Shown: one piece after another, positions 51,410 to 62,840 of the stretch
Position numbering within the stretch: the first letter of the stretch is position 1
Layout: every line of letters begins with the position of its first letter
NCBI GenBank assembly: GCA_020310875.1
Contig: CM035433.1
Location: 107,747,758-107,811,757, forward strand
Origin: Ceratopteris richardii
Lineage: Eukaryota; Streptophyta; Polypodiopsida; Polypodiales; Pteridaceae
Direction of reading: 5' to 3'
Length of the DNA stretch: 64,000 nt
The notes under the pieces: model-generated
Seen by the model: only the letters and a program-made list of their open reading frames with translations
What the model was told of the DNA's origin: nothing
Database searches by the model: none
Made by a program: the position numbers and the translations under genes

Positions 51410-52706
51410 CTTCTATCAATTGATAGCTAATGGATAGCTATCATGAATTGTAGTTCCATTTATTTTCTTCAGGTTAATACACACTCTTAATTTCCCATTC
51501 TTTTTTTTCGTAATGTAGGTTTTCCCCATGGCTTCCACAAAGAGGAGGTCACAATCGCAACACCACCACCTAAATCTAAGATAGCTTTGGTTGTGTAACC
51601 TTGGTAGGTGATTGGAAGATAAATTTTACCTTCTTCACCTTCACTCATGTCTCCTATTTTGTCTAGAGGTATCTCTGGGACTTTTTGCTTAGGGCCTACT
51701 TTTTGCATATTGGAATCAAGTTTTGGAACTTGATCTGCCACATGATTCCATAACTCAAGTTTACTTTGATCAGCTCTTCCAAGGTGAGATGGCATTGAAC
51801 CTTGTTCTTCATGACATCAGTGTTCCTTGGAACCACTGAGTCTTCATTTCTTACCAATATTGTGGGAGCTCTAATCTGAAGAGATTCAAATTCCCATGGG
51901 CCTGTGAATTGAGGAACCTCTTGTAAAGAATTAGATTCAAAATCTAATATTACTTCTTCTTGTTGCTCTACTTGGTCTCCATAAATAGATGGAATGACTT
52001 GGGGAAACTGATCATGAAGGTCATCAATCTCAAGAATAGGAGGGGGATTACCCTTCTTCTTGGCCCATTTCTCTTCTTGTATTTCCCACAAGAACTCTTG
52101 TGAGTACTGTTCAATTGAAAGAGGTGTTCCTTCATTTATGGAATCAAGAATGTAAGCTTTTGTTGGTGGTGAGCAACAACTGGTTGAGCCTGTGGAGGTA
52201 AACAAACTTGCAGCTTGTTTACCAACTGCTCTAATCTTTCTAGTAAGCCCTAGAAATGCAAACTGGTTTGATAGAATTTGTTTGATTAAACATTTGACTG
52301 GTCTCAAGCATAGCTTGAGCTACTTCTACCATTTTTATGCACATTTTTGTCCGTTCAATCTCTAAATCTGCTCTAGGGTAGTCTTTTCTAGGTTTATAGC
52401 TCTTGGTCCTTCTTGAAGTCGAGCCAGGTAGGCCTTGAACATCATTTCCAAGTTTTTAGGGGTTGCATCTGCAAGAACATACCTTGGTTGCGGTTTATTT
52501 ACAATGAGTGGTGGGGTGGGATGAGGTGGAGTGGATGGAGCTTCCACATGCGAGGGGTTTTGAGATGCAATGTCTTCTATTTTTGTTTTTGCATCTTTTA
52601 GGCTTTCTTCTAGTTTATATAACTTTTTATTCCACTTGCGATTGGTTCTCTCCCTGGTATCCTTCCATGTTCTTGTTTTCCTCTTACTAGGCTCTGTTGA
52701 TTCACT
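51410..52706 (-). pseudogene. Gag C-terminus, partial AP1 and RT scrap, element M part
   Basis: Minus strand. Basic Gag linker (KRKTRTWKDTRERTNRKWNK), the block PQVIPSIYGDQVEQQEE and RAPTILVRNEDSVVPRNTD, then AP1 with AILDLGGGVAIVT (DSG changed to DLG). At about 51510 AP1 jumps directly into KKNGKLRVCINLKK of RT, deleting roughly 1.3 kb. RT then stops after DSYPLAI and the sequence enters the integrase of element C. Close to element E in sequence. Confidence 0.82.
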
Positions 52707-53795
52707 TGGTGAGGTATGCCAAAGAGCTAAGTACCCTATTAGAAGACACGACATGCCTCTAAGACCCATGGTTTGTGCGAGAGCCTTTTCCAAATGGGTT
52801 ATTGATTTCATAGGACCAATTAATCCACTAGCTAAAGGATCACACACTGAGTACATAATAGTGGCAACAGATTATCTAACTAAATGGGTAGAAGCAAAAG
52901 CAACTAGAAAGAATGATGCTCAAACCTTGGCAAAGTTTCTCTTTGAGAACATATTTACTCGCTTTCGACTACCCATAGAGATAGTAAGTGATAGAGGAAC
53001 GCAATTAATTAATGAAGTGATAGAGTCCTTAATGAATGAATTCCTTGTGATTCATAAAAAATCAGCCACTTATCACCCTCAAGCCAATGGTCAAGCATAA
53101 AGTTCCAATAAGGTGTTGTGTACAGTGTTCACAAAGATAGTCAATACTGGAAGGTCAGATTGGGTCAAACAATTGCATCATGCAATTTGGGCCTTTTGTG
53201 TGGCTTACAAAATAGCCATTGGAGCTACTCCTTTTAACCTAGTTTATGGACAAAATGCAATCTTGCCAATCGATGTTTTGGTACCTACTTTACGAGTAGC
53301 ACAACAGTATGAGTGGACATGACATGAGCGATCAAAGCAACTAGAGCAAATTGACAAATTATGCAAAACAAGACTACAAACAATTGCGGGACTTTATATG
53401 AAGAAACTACAAAAACACAGATATGGACCTTTACTGATTAATAGAATCTCATCTAGCGGAGTAGTGAATCTAGCCACCTTAGATGGAGATATACTTCCCA
53501 ACTACATAAGTGGTTGTCGAGTAAAATGATATATGGAGTCATTGACGGATCAGATGTTATCATGACTCGTAAGAGCTCAGAATCAAAAGAAAGAAGAAGA
53601 GATAATTAGAGAAGAAGCACGTCAAGAAGCCCTCGAGCGTATCAAGAAATGGAAGGAGTGGATAAAACAAAGGGATGAAGGATATCTAGAGGGGGACGAA
53701 CCCATACCCATGGCCAAGTCAATAAGACTGGCAAGGAAAGCCCTAGTAGATCTCAACCATATTTAAACCTAGGGATTGGAACCATAGAGTACCAG
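52707..53795 (+). pseudogene. Integrase core, element D
   Basis: FSKWVIDFIGPINPLAKGSH, PIEIVSDRGTQLINEV and HPQANGQA followed by a stop. The catalytic Glu codon of the DDE triad (GAA in B) is TAA at 53097-53099, so the enzyme is doubly dead. The remainder (SSNKVLCTVFTKIV, AWAFxVAYK-like, NRISSSGVVNLATLDGD) and a basic Glu/Arg linker can be followed with several further stops. Confidence 0.85.
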
Positions 53796-54358
53796 TTGAT
53801 AGATAACCTGATTGACTCAGGAGCATCCCTAAGTTGTATACAAAAGATGTTAATCACACACCTTCAAACGAACATAAGTCCCACTAAAGCATGCAGGATA
53901 GTCATTGGAGGCCAAGTTATAGAGTGTGTTGGAGAAGCCCTAATATCCCTCCACCTAGGAAATTCTTTGATGGAACAAAGAGTTTTGGTATGTAAGGATG
54001 AAGACCTAATAGAAAATCTAATCCTAGGGCAAGACTAGATCATTGAGAATGAAGTGAGCATTCATCTAGAACAAGGATACATATATGCCAAAATAGAACA
54101 TAAAGAAATTTTTAGCTTGTTAGAAGAAAGACCTTCTCAAATTCATGAGATTATCAAGCTTGAGAAAGAAACCCTAGAAAAGGAATTAGAAGATGAATCA
54201 AGCGAAAGCATACCCAAAGAATGCGCTAGTCTAGAACTGCCTGCAAATAGGGATGTGTTGCATGATGATATGACCACCTTTCCCATGAGAGATGAATCCA
54301 AGAGAGAAAGTGAGGATAATGCTTCTATATTAACCTACTCAAAGAGAAGAACATCCAC
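53796..54358 (+). pseudogene. Second protease (AP2), element D
   Basis: NLIDSGASLSCIQKML has an intact DSG. RIVIGGQVIECVGEALISLH, VLVCKDEDL and NLILGQD follow, then a stop at 54036-54038 replaces the Trp. The frame goes on IIENEVSIHLEQGYIYAKIE and KEIFSLLEE, matching B. An acidic Ser/Glu tail completes it. Confidence 0.83.
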
Positions 54359-54900
54359 ATGGAGTTCTACTACTTGAGCATCATATCCATGGAACACTCG
54401 TCTGCAATGGGTCAGCAAGGATCAAATGAAGGAACCAAAGAAGCCAACACAGAAACAGGTCAGCCACCCAATGAAGGCAAGGAGAGACAAACATTCCTCA
54501 TCATTGCAATTAGAACCACAAAGGCTCCTAAGTGTATGCTTCCAAAATCATTAGTAGCAGCTCAAAAGACACATCAATGCATATGGATCCCAAAGAAATT
54601 CAAACAAACTACAACTCAAGAACTTGAGAGACTCAACGAGCTATCATGCCTACAAAGTGAAGCAAAGAAGTCTAGAAGAACCCATCAAGGGCACAAAAGG
54701 AACACGACATCAACCAATCAGACTTCAAGAAAGAAGGCAACAAGGACTAGAGAATGACAAGAATGACATAACCAAATACCTCAAGCACCAACTACAACAT
54801 GGATATGGAGACCAAAGAAGCAGCAAGAAGAGGCACGACAGAAAAAGCTCGATTCCACTTGCACTCATGAGGAATCCAATGCACCTAGAGTATGCATGAT
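54359..54900 (+). pseudogene. Basic tail ORF, element D
   Basis: Lys/Gln/Thr-rich frames with KCMLPKSLVAAQKTHQ and QCIWIPKKFKQTT. This is the counterpart of the WVPK ORF of element A and of 48701-49333 in C. A frameshift at about 54640 splits it. No known domain. Confidence 0.6.
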
Positions 54901-55204
54901 AGGGCCACATTACAAGGCCATGCATTTGGCACATTATCTATTCATCAAAACTAGTGGTGCACCTTTCCATCATTGGAATAGGTCTTAGATTCTACTTTCA
55001 TAGGAATGAACCTACAGTGTAAATAAATAAATGCTTCCACTAGAACTAACCTTCGTTTTCTTTGAGGAGTAAAAAAAAAACCAAAAGAAGTGTGGTAACA
55101 GATCTTACTTACTTAAGAAAGGGGAATCGGAGAGATGAGAAATCGACACACCACTAAACCATAGATAACACATCAATTGGTTTCTGCTAGAAGTTAATTC
55201 TCAC
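54901..55204 (+). other. Spacer before the 3' ORF of element D
   Basis: Homologous to the spacer of C (48188-48700), with AGGGCCACATTACAAGGCCA at its start. No coding region is seen. Confidence 0.55.
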
Positions 55205-55450
55205 TATTACAAGTGCAGATGGCTTTTGAGGATTCCAAAGCAATTATTCAAGAAGAAGTGTTGGAGTTTCCTTTGGAGAGTGTGACCAAAGCCAAAGTTC
55301 ATTGGTTTCACGAGGATCAACTTCCTGGGATTATCTTTTCTTAGTGAGAATAAAGATTATGGACACCAACCATCAGTTCCCGATCATGTCTCAAGATTTC
55401 AAAGTCATGTATCAACTCCCATCAATAGTGGATATAATGACAAAGGTGTT
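55205..55450 (+). pseudogene. 3' ORF N-terminus, element D
   Basis: It starts at CAG-ATGGC as in C. MAFEDSKAIIQEEVLEFPLE and SVTKAKVHWFHEDQLPG align with the start of the C ORF. A frameshift at about 55330 follows, after which RIKIMDTNHQFPIMSQDFKV continues in another frame. The homology ends near 55450. Confidence 0.72.
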
Positions 55451-55589
55451 GGTGCAACTCAACCACCAATTGATGTTTTGGGTAAAGATTTGAAGTCAAA
55501 GGATGAAGAAAAGATCAACAATTGAAGATTGAAGATAGAGCATGTTCAGGAAATGAAGACTTGTATACATATGTACATTAATTTGTGTT
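55451..55589. other. Unassigned junction between elements D and J
   Basis: A short AT-rich stretch with no similarity to either neighbour that I can recognise. Confidence 0.4.
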
Positions 55590-55765
55590 CACATAGGTGA
55601 TAATACAAAGCACAATGTGAAGTCAATTGGACTAGTGAAGGCCAAGGATGGAAGTACTCTTTTGAGTAAGGTCTTGTATGTTCCTACAATTCCAAAGAAT
55701 CTGATAAGTGTAGGGCAAATTGTTGAAAAAGGTTATGAAGTAAGGTTCACTAATGATGGAGTTCA
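55590..55765 (+). pseudogene. Copia protease C-terminal part, element J
   Basis: VKSIGLVKAKDGSTLLSKVL, then YVPTIPKNLISVGQIVEKGY and EVRFTNDG. This is the block after the DSGCSNH motif in Copia proteases. Its N-terminal half lies next to it but in the opposite strand. Confidence 0.82.
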
Positions 55766-56848
55766 CATGATTGGAACAACCTGAATCTATGTAGAAAACA
55801 TGCTCATCAGATTTACCTTGTGGCATGGCCATATTCATGATTAGCAATGAGTCCTCTTAATTTGATTCTTTTGTGTAGATATTGAATTCTCTTCTTCCCC
55901 TATTGTCGCCTTGATAGTTTGAATGGTTGTAATTGTTGTGGTTTCCATGGTAATTGTTGAACCTTCCTCTTGAGTAGCCATAACTTCCTCTATTGTAGCC
56001 TCTACCTCTTTGATTCTTGGAATTACACAAATAGAGCATGAATTAGAGTCTTGGGATCTCCCCCTACCTTGTCTTCCTCCTCTGTCTCTACCTCTACCAT
56101 ATCTTCATCTACCTGCATAGTTAGCTTGATGTGTACCTGCTTCATCATCCAGTTTCTTTCCTCTTCCTTTGTTTTCTTTGGACTTGCTTTTATCAGTATA
56201 CAAAGTTGAAGATTGATTACCTTTGGAGCTTTCTCCATTCTTGAAAAGCTTGGCCTCTTGAGTAAGTAGTTGTCGTATGAGTGTGTTGAAATTTGGTACA
56301 TGCATATCCATGTATAGATCCATAGCTATGGTGAATGCTTCCCACTTGTCATCTACCTTCGAGCCATTGATGACCTGCCTTACAATTTGCTCTTCATCTA
56401 TTACCTCTCAAATGCTTCCCAACTAATATGCTATGTCCTTGAGCTTTGTGCCGAAATCAGTCACATTTTGTTTGGGAGCTTTCTTGAGAGTTGTGAAGTC
56501 TAGCCATAGTTGATGCTTCCTGGCCTTTGTACTCGAAGAGAAGAAGGCTTCAAGTGCATTTCACACTTCGTGAGATGTTTTACAACTTCTAATGTGAGGC
56601 AAAACAAAATTTGAGATAGAGTTGAGGAGATAAAACCTTGCAAGTGTATCCTTGGAGCACCATGTGCTCAATCTTTCTTGCTCTTCTTGTGTTGGTTGAC
56701 CTTTGTTCCTGAAACTTGGCATAACTTCATCTCTAGCTATATAACCATATAAATTCCTTCCTTGAAGATAATCTTCCATCATTAATGACTAGGCTGAGTA
56801 GTTACCTCTATCTAATTTGTCAATTGATGAAGGAAATCCATCTGCCAT
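55766..56848 (-). pseudogene. Copia Gag and protease N-terminus (inverted block), element J
   Basis: Minus strand from MADGFPSSIDKLDR (56848 downward) with MMEDYLQGRNLYGYIA, CSKDTLARFYLLNSISNFVL, LWLDFTTLKKAP and a Gly/Asn/Arg-rich RNA-binding stretch (RGRGYNRGSYGYSRGRFNN). It then reaches HVFYIDSGCSNHV, the catalytic Asp of the protease. Stops at several places, including after KTSHEV. Confidence 0.83.
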
Positions 56849-56857
56849 GTTGTCCAA

Positions 56858-56873
56858 CCTTGCTCTGATACCA
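56858..56873 (-). other. Primer-binding site (initiator tRNA-Met), element J
   Basis: On the minus strand this reads TGGTATCAGAGCAAGG, the classical Copia site. It lies ten bases ahead of the Gag ATG and 3 bases after the LTR end. Confidence 0.92.
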
Positions 56874-56876
56874 CTA

Positions 56877-58105
56877 TGAAGAGATGGATTTGTAGTTGAT
56901 GAAGATGAAGTGGTGCTGCAAAAACTTTGCACTACACTAGCCAAATGAACTTTAGAAATATGTGATGGGCCCCTTTAGCTTGCCAAAGGATGTATTAGAC
57001 CCCCTATGTACCTTGGACAATTAGTCTCAAAAAGATGAATCAAAACAGATAAGTTGAAGTAGATTCAAGAGCCAAAAACATGCTATTTATGTTCATACAC
57101 CTGTTCAAAGTTTTGAACAATTCTCTCGCCACAGCAGGAATTAACTTAATTCCTTTTGGGGAACTCTTGTACACTTAATACGCTAAAAATCATGAGTTAT
57201 TTGATAAAAAAATATGAACCACACAAAGAGAAAAGAACTTAGCAAGTCATAGGACAATCCCGACTTTCACGGGGTATAGCAGTACTCAAACCCATGCGCA
57301 AAAAAATAGCAATATCTCATGATTCAAGAATGCAATGCTTATGAAAGTTTGTAGGAATATACTAGACATTATGCAAATTCTAAAAAGCTTTGAATCCTGG
57401 AACATGGTGAAGTACACACTGAGAAACAACTCTGAGAGGATGACTATTTTGAGAGTAGTGCTCATAGAGAAGTAGAAAATGAAGTGATATAGTCGACTTC
57501 AAATGAACATAGTTGATGATTGAAATATCCAATTGGAATGAACATTTGTGACTATAGAGTAGACGTGGAGGGCTAACTTTACCAAGTTGAATCATTGAAA
57601 GTGATACACCAAGCTCAGAGAAATGATCTCTGCAATCTGACTGAGAAAACTGAGAGATATGGTAGTGAACAATACACTTCACAAGAGCAGGAAAATATGA
57701 ACTCAAATGATCATGAAAATGAAAGTATATTGATTGTAAAATACAATGGCGTTACTGATACATATGTGTGCCTTGAAACCACACCTTGATATGGCATAAA
57801 GCTCAGCTCATGGAGGTCTTCTAAACGCAACTAAAGAGCCATGTATTTATAGTCATCTTTGGAACCAAGATCTAAATTTGAATCTTGCATAAAATCACCC
57901 TCCAATCTTTTGGTGATTGATTCTCCTAATCACCTAATCAAAATTCATGGATTTTCTTTCCTTTTTCAACAAGTGAACTCAACCACTTAGATTCCTTTAC
58001 TTTTACATCAAGTTAAGTCTTCAAAAATTACAAGAGGTAGTTCACAAGTGAACTCTACAAGGAGTTTACATTTCCTTTAAATTTCGTAAGCCTATTGGTG
58101 ACCCA
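56877..58105 (-). repeat. 5' LTR of Copia element J (inverted)
   Basis: Its inner end (minus strand, ...GCAGCACCACTTCATC...CCATCTCTTCA) matches the end of the plus-strand LTR at about 61740-61856 (GCAGTACCACCTC...CCATCTCTTCCA). The outer end near 58105 is approximate. A TATA-like CTATAAATAC lies near 57850. Confidence 0.65.
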
Positions 58106-58684
58106 AGCCATCACTTGGACTTGCCATGGACTTGTTCCAACATAAATGTGGTGCATGTCAGTTTGGTAAATCACACAAGTTATGTTTTACAAAGAAAGGC
58201 TATATGCATGAGGATTATTTGGAGCTTGTCCACACAGATCTGTGGGGACCAAGCAAGGACCCTTCAATTTCAGGCTCAAGATTCTATGTGTCATTTATTG
58301 ATGATTTCAGTAGGTGGACTATCTTGTATTTCATGAAACATAAGGATGAAGTGTTAAGATGTTTCAAAAAATATCTTGCAATCGTGGAAAATCAAACGGG
58401 AAAGGGTTTAAAGAGGATAAGGTTAGATGGAGGAGGTGAGTACTTCTCCAATGAGTTTGATGCATTTTTGCAGGATACAGGTATCAAGAGAGAGATCACA
58501 ACTAGATATACTCTTGAGCAAAATGGTAGTAGAGAGGAGGAATAGATTGATTGTGGAAGTAGCTAGATCTATGCTAAATAAAAAGAAGTTTCCTAATTAC
58601 TTGTGGGCAGAGGCTGTGTCTACTACCACTTATCTTATTAACAGGTTACCTTCTAAGTCCCTTGATGGGATGACCCCCCTATGA
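58106..58684 (+). pseudogene. Copia integrase, element J
   Basis: Pre-integrase zinc region end KCGACQFGKSHKLCF, then LELVHTDLWGP (first Asp), FIDDFSRWTILYFMKHKDE and IRLDGGGEYFSNEF (second Asp). After a frameshift at about 58525 come VVERRNRLIVEVARSML and NYLWAEAVSTTTYLINRLPS. The Glu of the DDE triad (usually NGVAERKN) is disturbed by the shift. Typical Copia order, integrase before RT. Confidence 0.88.
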
Positions 58685-59270
58685 GGCATGGAATGGTAGG
58701 AGACTATCACTTGAACATTGCAGAATATTTGCTTGTGTTGCTTATGTGCATGTTCCATCTCAAATCAGAGGTAAGTTAGACCCTAAGGCAGAGAAATGTA
58801 TCTTCATAGGGTATGATATAAATTAAAAGGGGTACAGGTTTTATAATCCATCCAAAAAAGGTTTTATGGTGAGTAGAGATATTGTGTTTGATGAGAATGA
58901 CTCTTGGTTTGAAAGTGAATGCAGGAAGGTCAAATTGCCATATGACTTGGAAGCAGAATTTCCAAGCCTCACCAAGGAGGAGCCAAGTACAATTGAAGAC
59001 ATCAAATCAAATGATGAGTACACCATCAACTTGGAAGAGTTTAGAGCATGGAAATCAAAAGCAAGGTCAAGATGAAGAGGTTGGAGGACATACCTGAGTC
59101 ATCCAACCAAACCTTAAGGAGATCACAAAGAGAGAGAGTAAGAAGCCAATCAGATATGGGTACGATACTTCATTAGTCACTAAGCATTCTATTTATCTTG
59201 CTAAGGATTTATCACTTGAAGAACCTTCTTCATATGAAGATGCAAGTACCAAAGTAGAATGGAATGATGC
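58685..59270 (+). pseudogene. Copia integrase C-terminus to RT linker, element J
   Basis: Another frame carries EAWNGRRLSLEHCRIFACVA, GKLDPKAEKCIFIGYD and KGFMVSRDIVFDENDSWF. This is the conserved Copia segment after the integrase core. An acidic linker follows. Stops at about 58825 and 59072. Confidence 0.82.
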
Positions 59271-60715
59271 TATGGATGAAGAAATAGAAGCACTCCAAGA
59301 GAATGACACTTGGGAGCTAGTACCCAAGAATGCATCAATGAAGGTTTTTTGTTCTAAGTGGCTTTACAAAATCAAAAGGAACTCAGATGGATCCATAAAC
59401 AAGTACAAAGCTAGGCTTACGGGTAAGGGTATTGCAGAAACCCATGGAATAAACTATGAAGAAACCTTTTCACCAGTGGCTAAGATGCCAACCATCGGAG
59501 TATTGGTAAGTGTAACTGCATCTAGAAATTGGAATATGTATCAACTAGATGTGAAAAATGCTTTTCTCAATGGGTGGATTTCAGAGGAGGTTTACATGGC
59601 TTAACCTCCCAGCTATGAAGATCCAAGCAAGGTAAATCATGTATGCAAATTAAAGAAAGCTCTTTATGGTTTGAAGCAGGCACCTAGGGCATGGAACCAT
59701 AGGGTAACAACCTATCTTCAAGACCAAGTATTCATGATGAGCAAGGCAGATTCTTCTCTGTTTATCAAGAGGAGTAATTCAAAAATGATATATTTATGTG
59801 TATATATGGATGACATCATTCTTACAGGTAGTGATGCCAATGGCATCAAACAAATAAAAAACGAGATGATGTAGGAGTTTAAGATTAGTGACCTAGGGTT
59901 TCTGAAATATTTTCTTGGACTTGAGTTGGTATACACTAACTCTCAAATCTACAACACTCAAAGGAAATATGTGTAGGACATGTCAAAGAAGTTCCACTTG
60001 GAGGATGAAAAAGTAGCTAGCATCCCTATGGAGGTAAATCATAAATTGAGTGCTCATGAAGGTGATTTGCTTGAAGACGTTGCAGGTTATCAAAGCATAG
60101 TTGGGAGTCTAAACTATGCAACATTAACAAGGATTGACATATGTTATGGAATAAGTGTTCTGAGCCAATTCATGCATAAACCTAGAGCTCCTCACTTGGA
60201 AGATACTAAAAGAATTTTGAAGTACCTCAAAGGTACTCAGAATCAAGGTCTTTACTTCCCATACACATCAGATTTGGACATAAAGTTGTACTTAGATGTT
60301 GATTGGGTAGGATATAAGGATGATAGAATAAGTACTTCGGGATATTTATCTTTTACAGGTGATAAACCCATCTCATGGTCTTCTAAGAAGCAACCAACTG
60401 TTGCTCTATCTTCAATAGAGACTAAATATAGGGTATTAGCAAATGCTGCACAAGAAGCTGTTTGGATTAGATTGCTTTATTCAGATTTGGGACTTCACAC
60501 TCATTCACCAATGATCTTTGGTGATAACACTAGTTCTTTGCATCTTGCAACCAACCCCATTCATCATGCAAGAACTAAGCATATAGAAGTGCACTATCAC
60601 TATGTTAGAGAGAAACTCTTGAGCAAAGAGATTCAACTAGCATATGTATCTACAAATAGGCAGTGTGTTGATTTATTAACCAAAGCACTTGATGGTACTA
60701 AACTTTGCTAGTTTA
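59271..60715 (+). pseudogene. Copia reverse transcriptase and RNase H, element J
   Basis: MDEEIEALQENDTWELV, KWLYKIKRNSDGSINKYKAR, ETFSPVAKM, LDVKNAFLNGWISEEVYM, a stop at 59602-59604, YGLKQAPRAWN, the catalytic CVYMDDIILTG (about 59800), then IVGSLNYATLTRIDI, STSGYLSFTG, ISWSSKKQPTVALSS and ARTKHIEVHYHYVREKL of RNase H. Only four stops in 1.4 kb, so it is fairly young compared with G and G'. It ends at 60711 near the polypurine tract. Confidence 0.92.
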
Positions 60716-60779
60716 AAACCATGATTGGATTAAAAGATATTCAAGAAGATTGATGAAGCAATGCAAGCCAAGATGTTTG

Positions 60780-61856
60780 GCTTGAGGGGGAGCTATCTGT
60801 GCAAATGATCAAGCCTACATGTTTGGCTTAGCATGGAAGACAATGTGTGGAACTAGCACTTGATGATTCATGTGAACTATAGCTTGTAACTACTTGGTCA
60901 TTTATCGTTGTAAAAGATTAATTCCTTGGAGAATCTTGTAAAAGCTTATATCTCATGGAGTTAGGAAGAATATTAGCTACATCTCCAAATTGAAGGAATA
61001 TCTCCTAAATTAGTGGAGTTACTTTTTGATTGGAGCCAAGTTTGAACTCAAAATTCAAATTTAGAAGAAATACTTATAAAAAGACCTTGTAAAATCTCGC
61101 AGGTAGTGTGCCTCATTCTGAGATCATTCCTTGATCATTTGTAGAGCTTGAGTAGCTCACACCATAGCTCACTCAGTTCATCATTGAGCATCATTACAAT
61201 GCCAATGACTTTGTATAGTCATGTTCTATAATACATATAGCTCATTGAACATCTCTGTCTACTTCTCTGCTATGACTAGTAAAAAACAATCAACTTCTTC
61301 TAGTCATATCTCAGTGAATACTCAACCATTTTACATAACCATTCACTTATTGGAACCAACTTAAAGTTTACTTTATGCTATCAAAATTTCATGGTATTTA
61401 GTTCAGGCATCTGGGAGAAATCATCTTTGAAGTGCTCATTGGTCATCTACTAGTTGTTCCCTAAAAAGTCTGGGGTAACATGTAATTTGCTAAAGTTATT
61501 CCTCAGAGCATAGTTGATCATTTTAAATGATTCCACTTGCAATCATTAGCTATCTAAGCTAATTGAATTCCCTCAAAAGGAATTTTGTGAATTGTTACTG
61601 TACTGTGAGCTGTGAGTAAAAAAGCCAACAGGTGTATGGACTAAAATAGCAAGTTTTTCAACACTAGCTATTCTTGAACTAGTCTGTTTTGGATTAATTG
61701 TTTCAAGCATCAACTCCAAAGTACATATGTACTTTCTTGGTGTTATTTGCAAGCTAAAAAGGCCTACTTTATAACTCTGAATTGTATCAGGGCTGGTACA
61801 AAGTAGGCTTTAGCAGTACCACCTCGCTTCCTTGAGGTATCCATCCATCTCTTCCA
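60780..61856 (+). repeat. Polypurine tract and 3' LTR of Copia element J
   Basis: The purine tract TTGAGGGGGAGC (60782-60793) is followed by the LTR from about TGTGCAAATG (60798) to ATCTCTTCCA (61856). TATA-like CTTATAAAAAGACC lies at about 61073. Its end resembles the inverted LTR at 56877. Confidence 0.75.
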
Positions 61857-62029
61857 ACATACCAGCTAATGCAAAAGGCAAATTTTCTCTTTAAGTAACA
61901 TATTTAAACCATCCATAAACCATATGTGCACCACATCTTCTAGAGGTCGCTCATATTTTGGAATATGATGTAGACTGCTCCGAAATAGAGAAGCATAATG
62001 CAAAACCATTTGAGTTGGCTAATGTACCA
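61857..62029. other. Unassigned stretch right of element J
   Basis: No coding region or recognised repeat. Confidence 0.4.
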
Positions 62030-62840
62030 TATATTGTAATGTAATAGATAACTCACCTATGGTTTTGGCCTCTCAAAATTTTCATAAAAATGCTATTTTT
62101 GAAGCATCATATGTTGCAAAATGGTCTAGGGAAAATTCTCTTAACTAATCAAGTGCTTCACCACCAAGAGTGGCATGGGAATACCTGAACTTTCCTGGCA
62201 TCATCCTGATTGCTTTCTAATAAATCATATTGTGTATAAAAAAGTCAAACATGAACATTGGCATCATCATGTATTCTTCCACTAAATCGATTGAATTGCA
62301 TTCTGCTTACTTGATGAACTAGTATTGCCATTTTAATCGAACCTTGCCCATACCTCTACTCTTCATCAGTGGGTATCCATGGTAATTCATCTTCTTCAAG
62401 TTTTATATCTTCTTGGGAATCCTTCTTGACTAAGACACCAACCTACCTTTGTAGTACTATCTGCTTTTCATCGATCTGCTCCATCCAAAAAGAATCCAAA
62501 AGGTCGAGGACCACATCCTAATCCAAGGGTCTTCCTTCTCATTTCTTGTCTGATTCCCCCTTAGCTTGTCAACCTTCTACACCTTCTTCTTGCAACTTCG
62601 CTACTTCAAAAGCTGCCTACACCTCAAGAAGTTGTGCCACCAATGGGTATGGTAATACCTCTTTATCTACGAAAGCCCACAATTTCTCTGATATGGGGTC
62701 ACTTCCAAAAACTCCACCTCCCAAATTGTCTATATTTTGTGAGGTAGAGGATTGTGTCATTGCAAATATCTCCTTCTTTTCTTGATACTTTGGAAACCAA
62801 TTACCTGATCTTGTTGGCATGATCCTTCTCCATGGCACTA
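62030..62840 (-). pseudogene. Gypsy Gag remnant N
   Basis: Minus strand, broken by frameshifts and stops. MPTRSGNWFPKYQEKKEIF at the N-terminal side, an acidic stretch (EEDELPWIPTDEE), MQFNRFSGRIHDDANVHV, then in another frame ATLGGEALD and LREFSLDHFATYDA. The last block is the signature of the retrotransposon Gag core. It resembles the Gag of L (LAHKWFSQFKDNHFATWDEM) but is in the opposite strand. Confidence 0.6.

Larger units (their letters stand above)
45418..52706 (-). mobile_element. Element C/M, deleted composite Gypsy element
   Basis: On the minus strand the order is gag C-terminus and partial AP1 (52706-51510, like the A/E subfamily), a short RT scrap (about 51500-51415), then integrase, AP2, basic region and 3' ORF (51408-45418, like the B subfamily). 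RT and RNase H are nearly all deleted. It is cut at the right by element D and at the left by the 3' LTR of element A. It has no LTR in the window. The two halves belong to different subfamilies, so it is either a recombinant or two fused fragments. Confidence 0.85.
52707..55450 (+). mobile_element. Element D, integrase-to-3' ORF fragment, B-like
   Basis: Plus strand. The order is integrase (from the last Cys of the second HHCC), AP2, basic ORF, spacer, first residues of the 3' ORF. No LTR is seen. It joins element M at about 52707 in the opposite orientation. The sequence follows element B (RAKYPIRRHDMPLRPMVCAR). Many stops. Confidence 0.82.
55590..61856 (+). mobile_element. Element J, Ty1/Copia retrotransposon with an inverted 5' block
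   Basis: Plus-strand parts: protease C-terminus (55590-55765), integrase, RT, RNase H (58106-60711), PPT and 3' LTR (60798-61856). Minus-strand block (about 55766-58105): protease N-terminus, Gag, PBS and 5' LTR. The inner ends of the two LTRs share sequence, which supports a single family. Several stops and frameshifts show it is dead. It may be one rearranged element or two copies inserted head to head. Confidence 0.8.
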
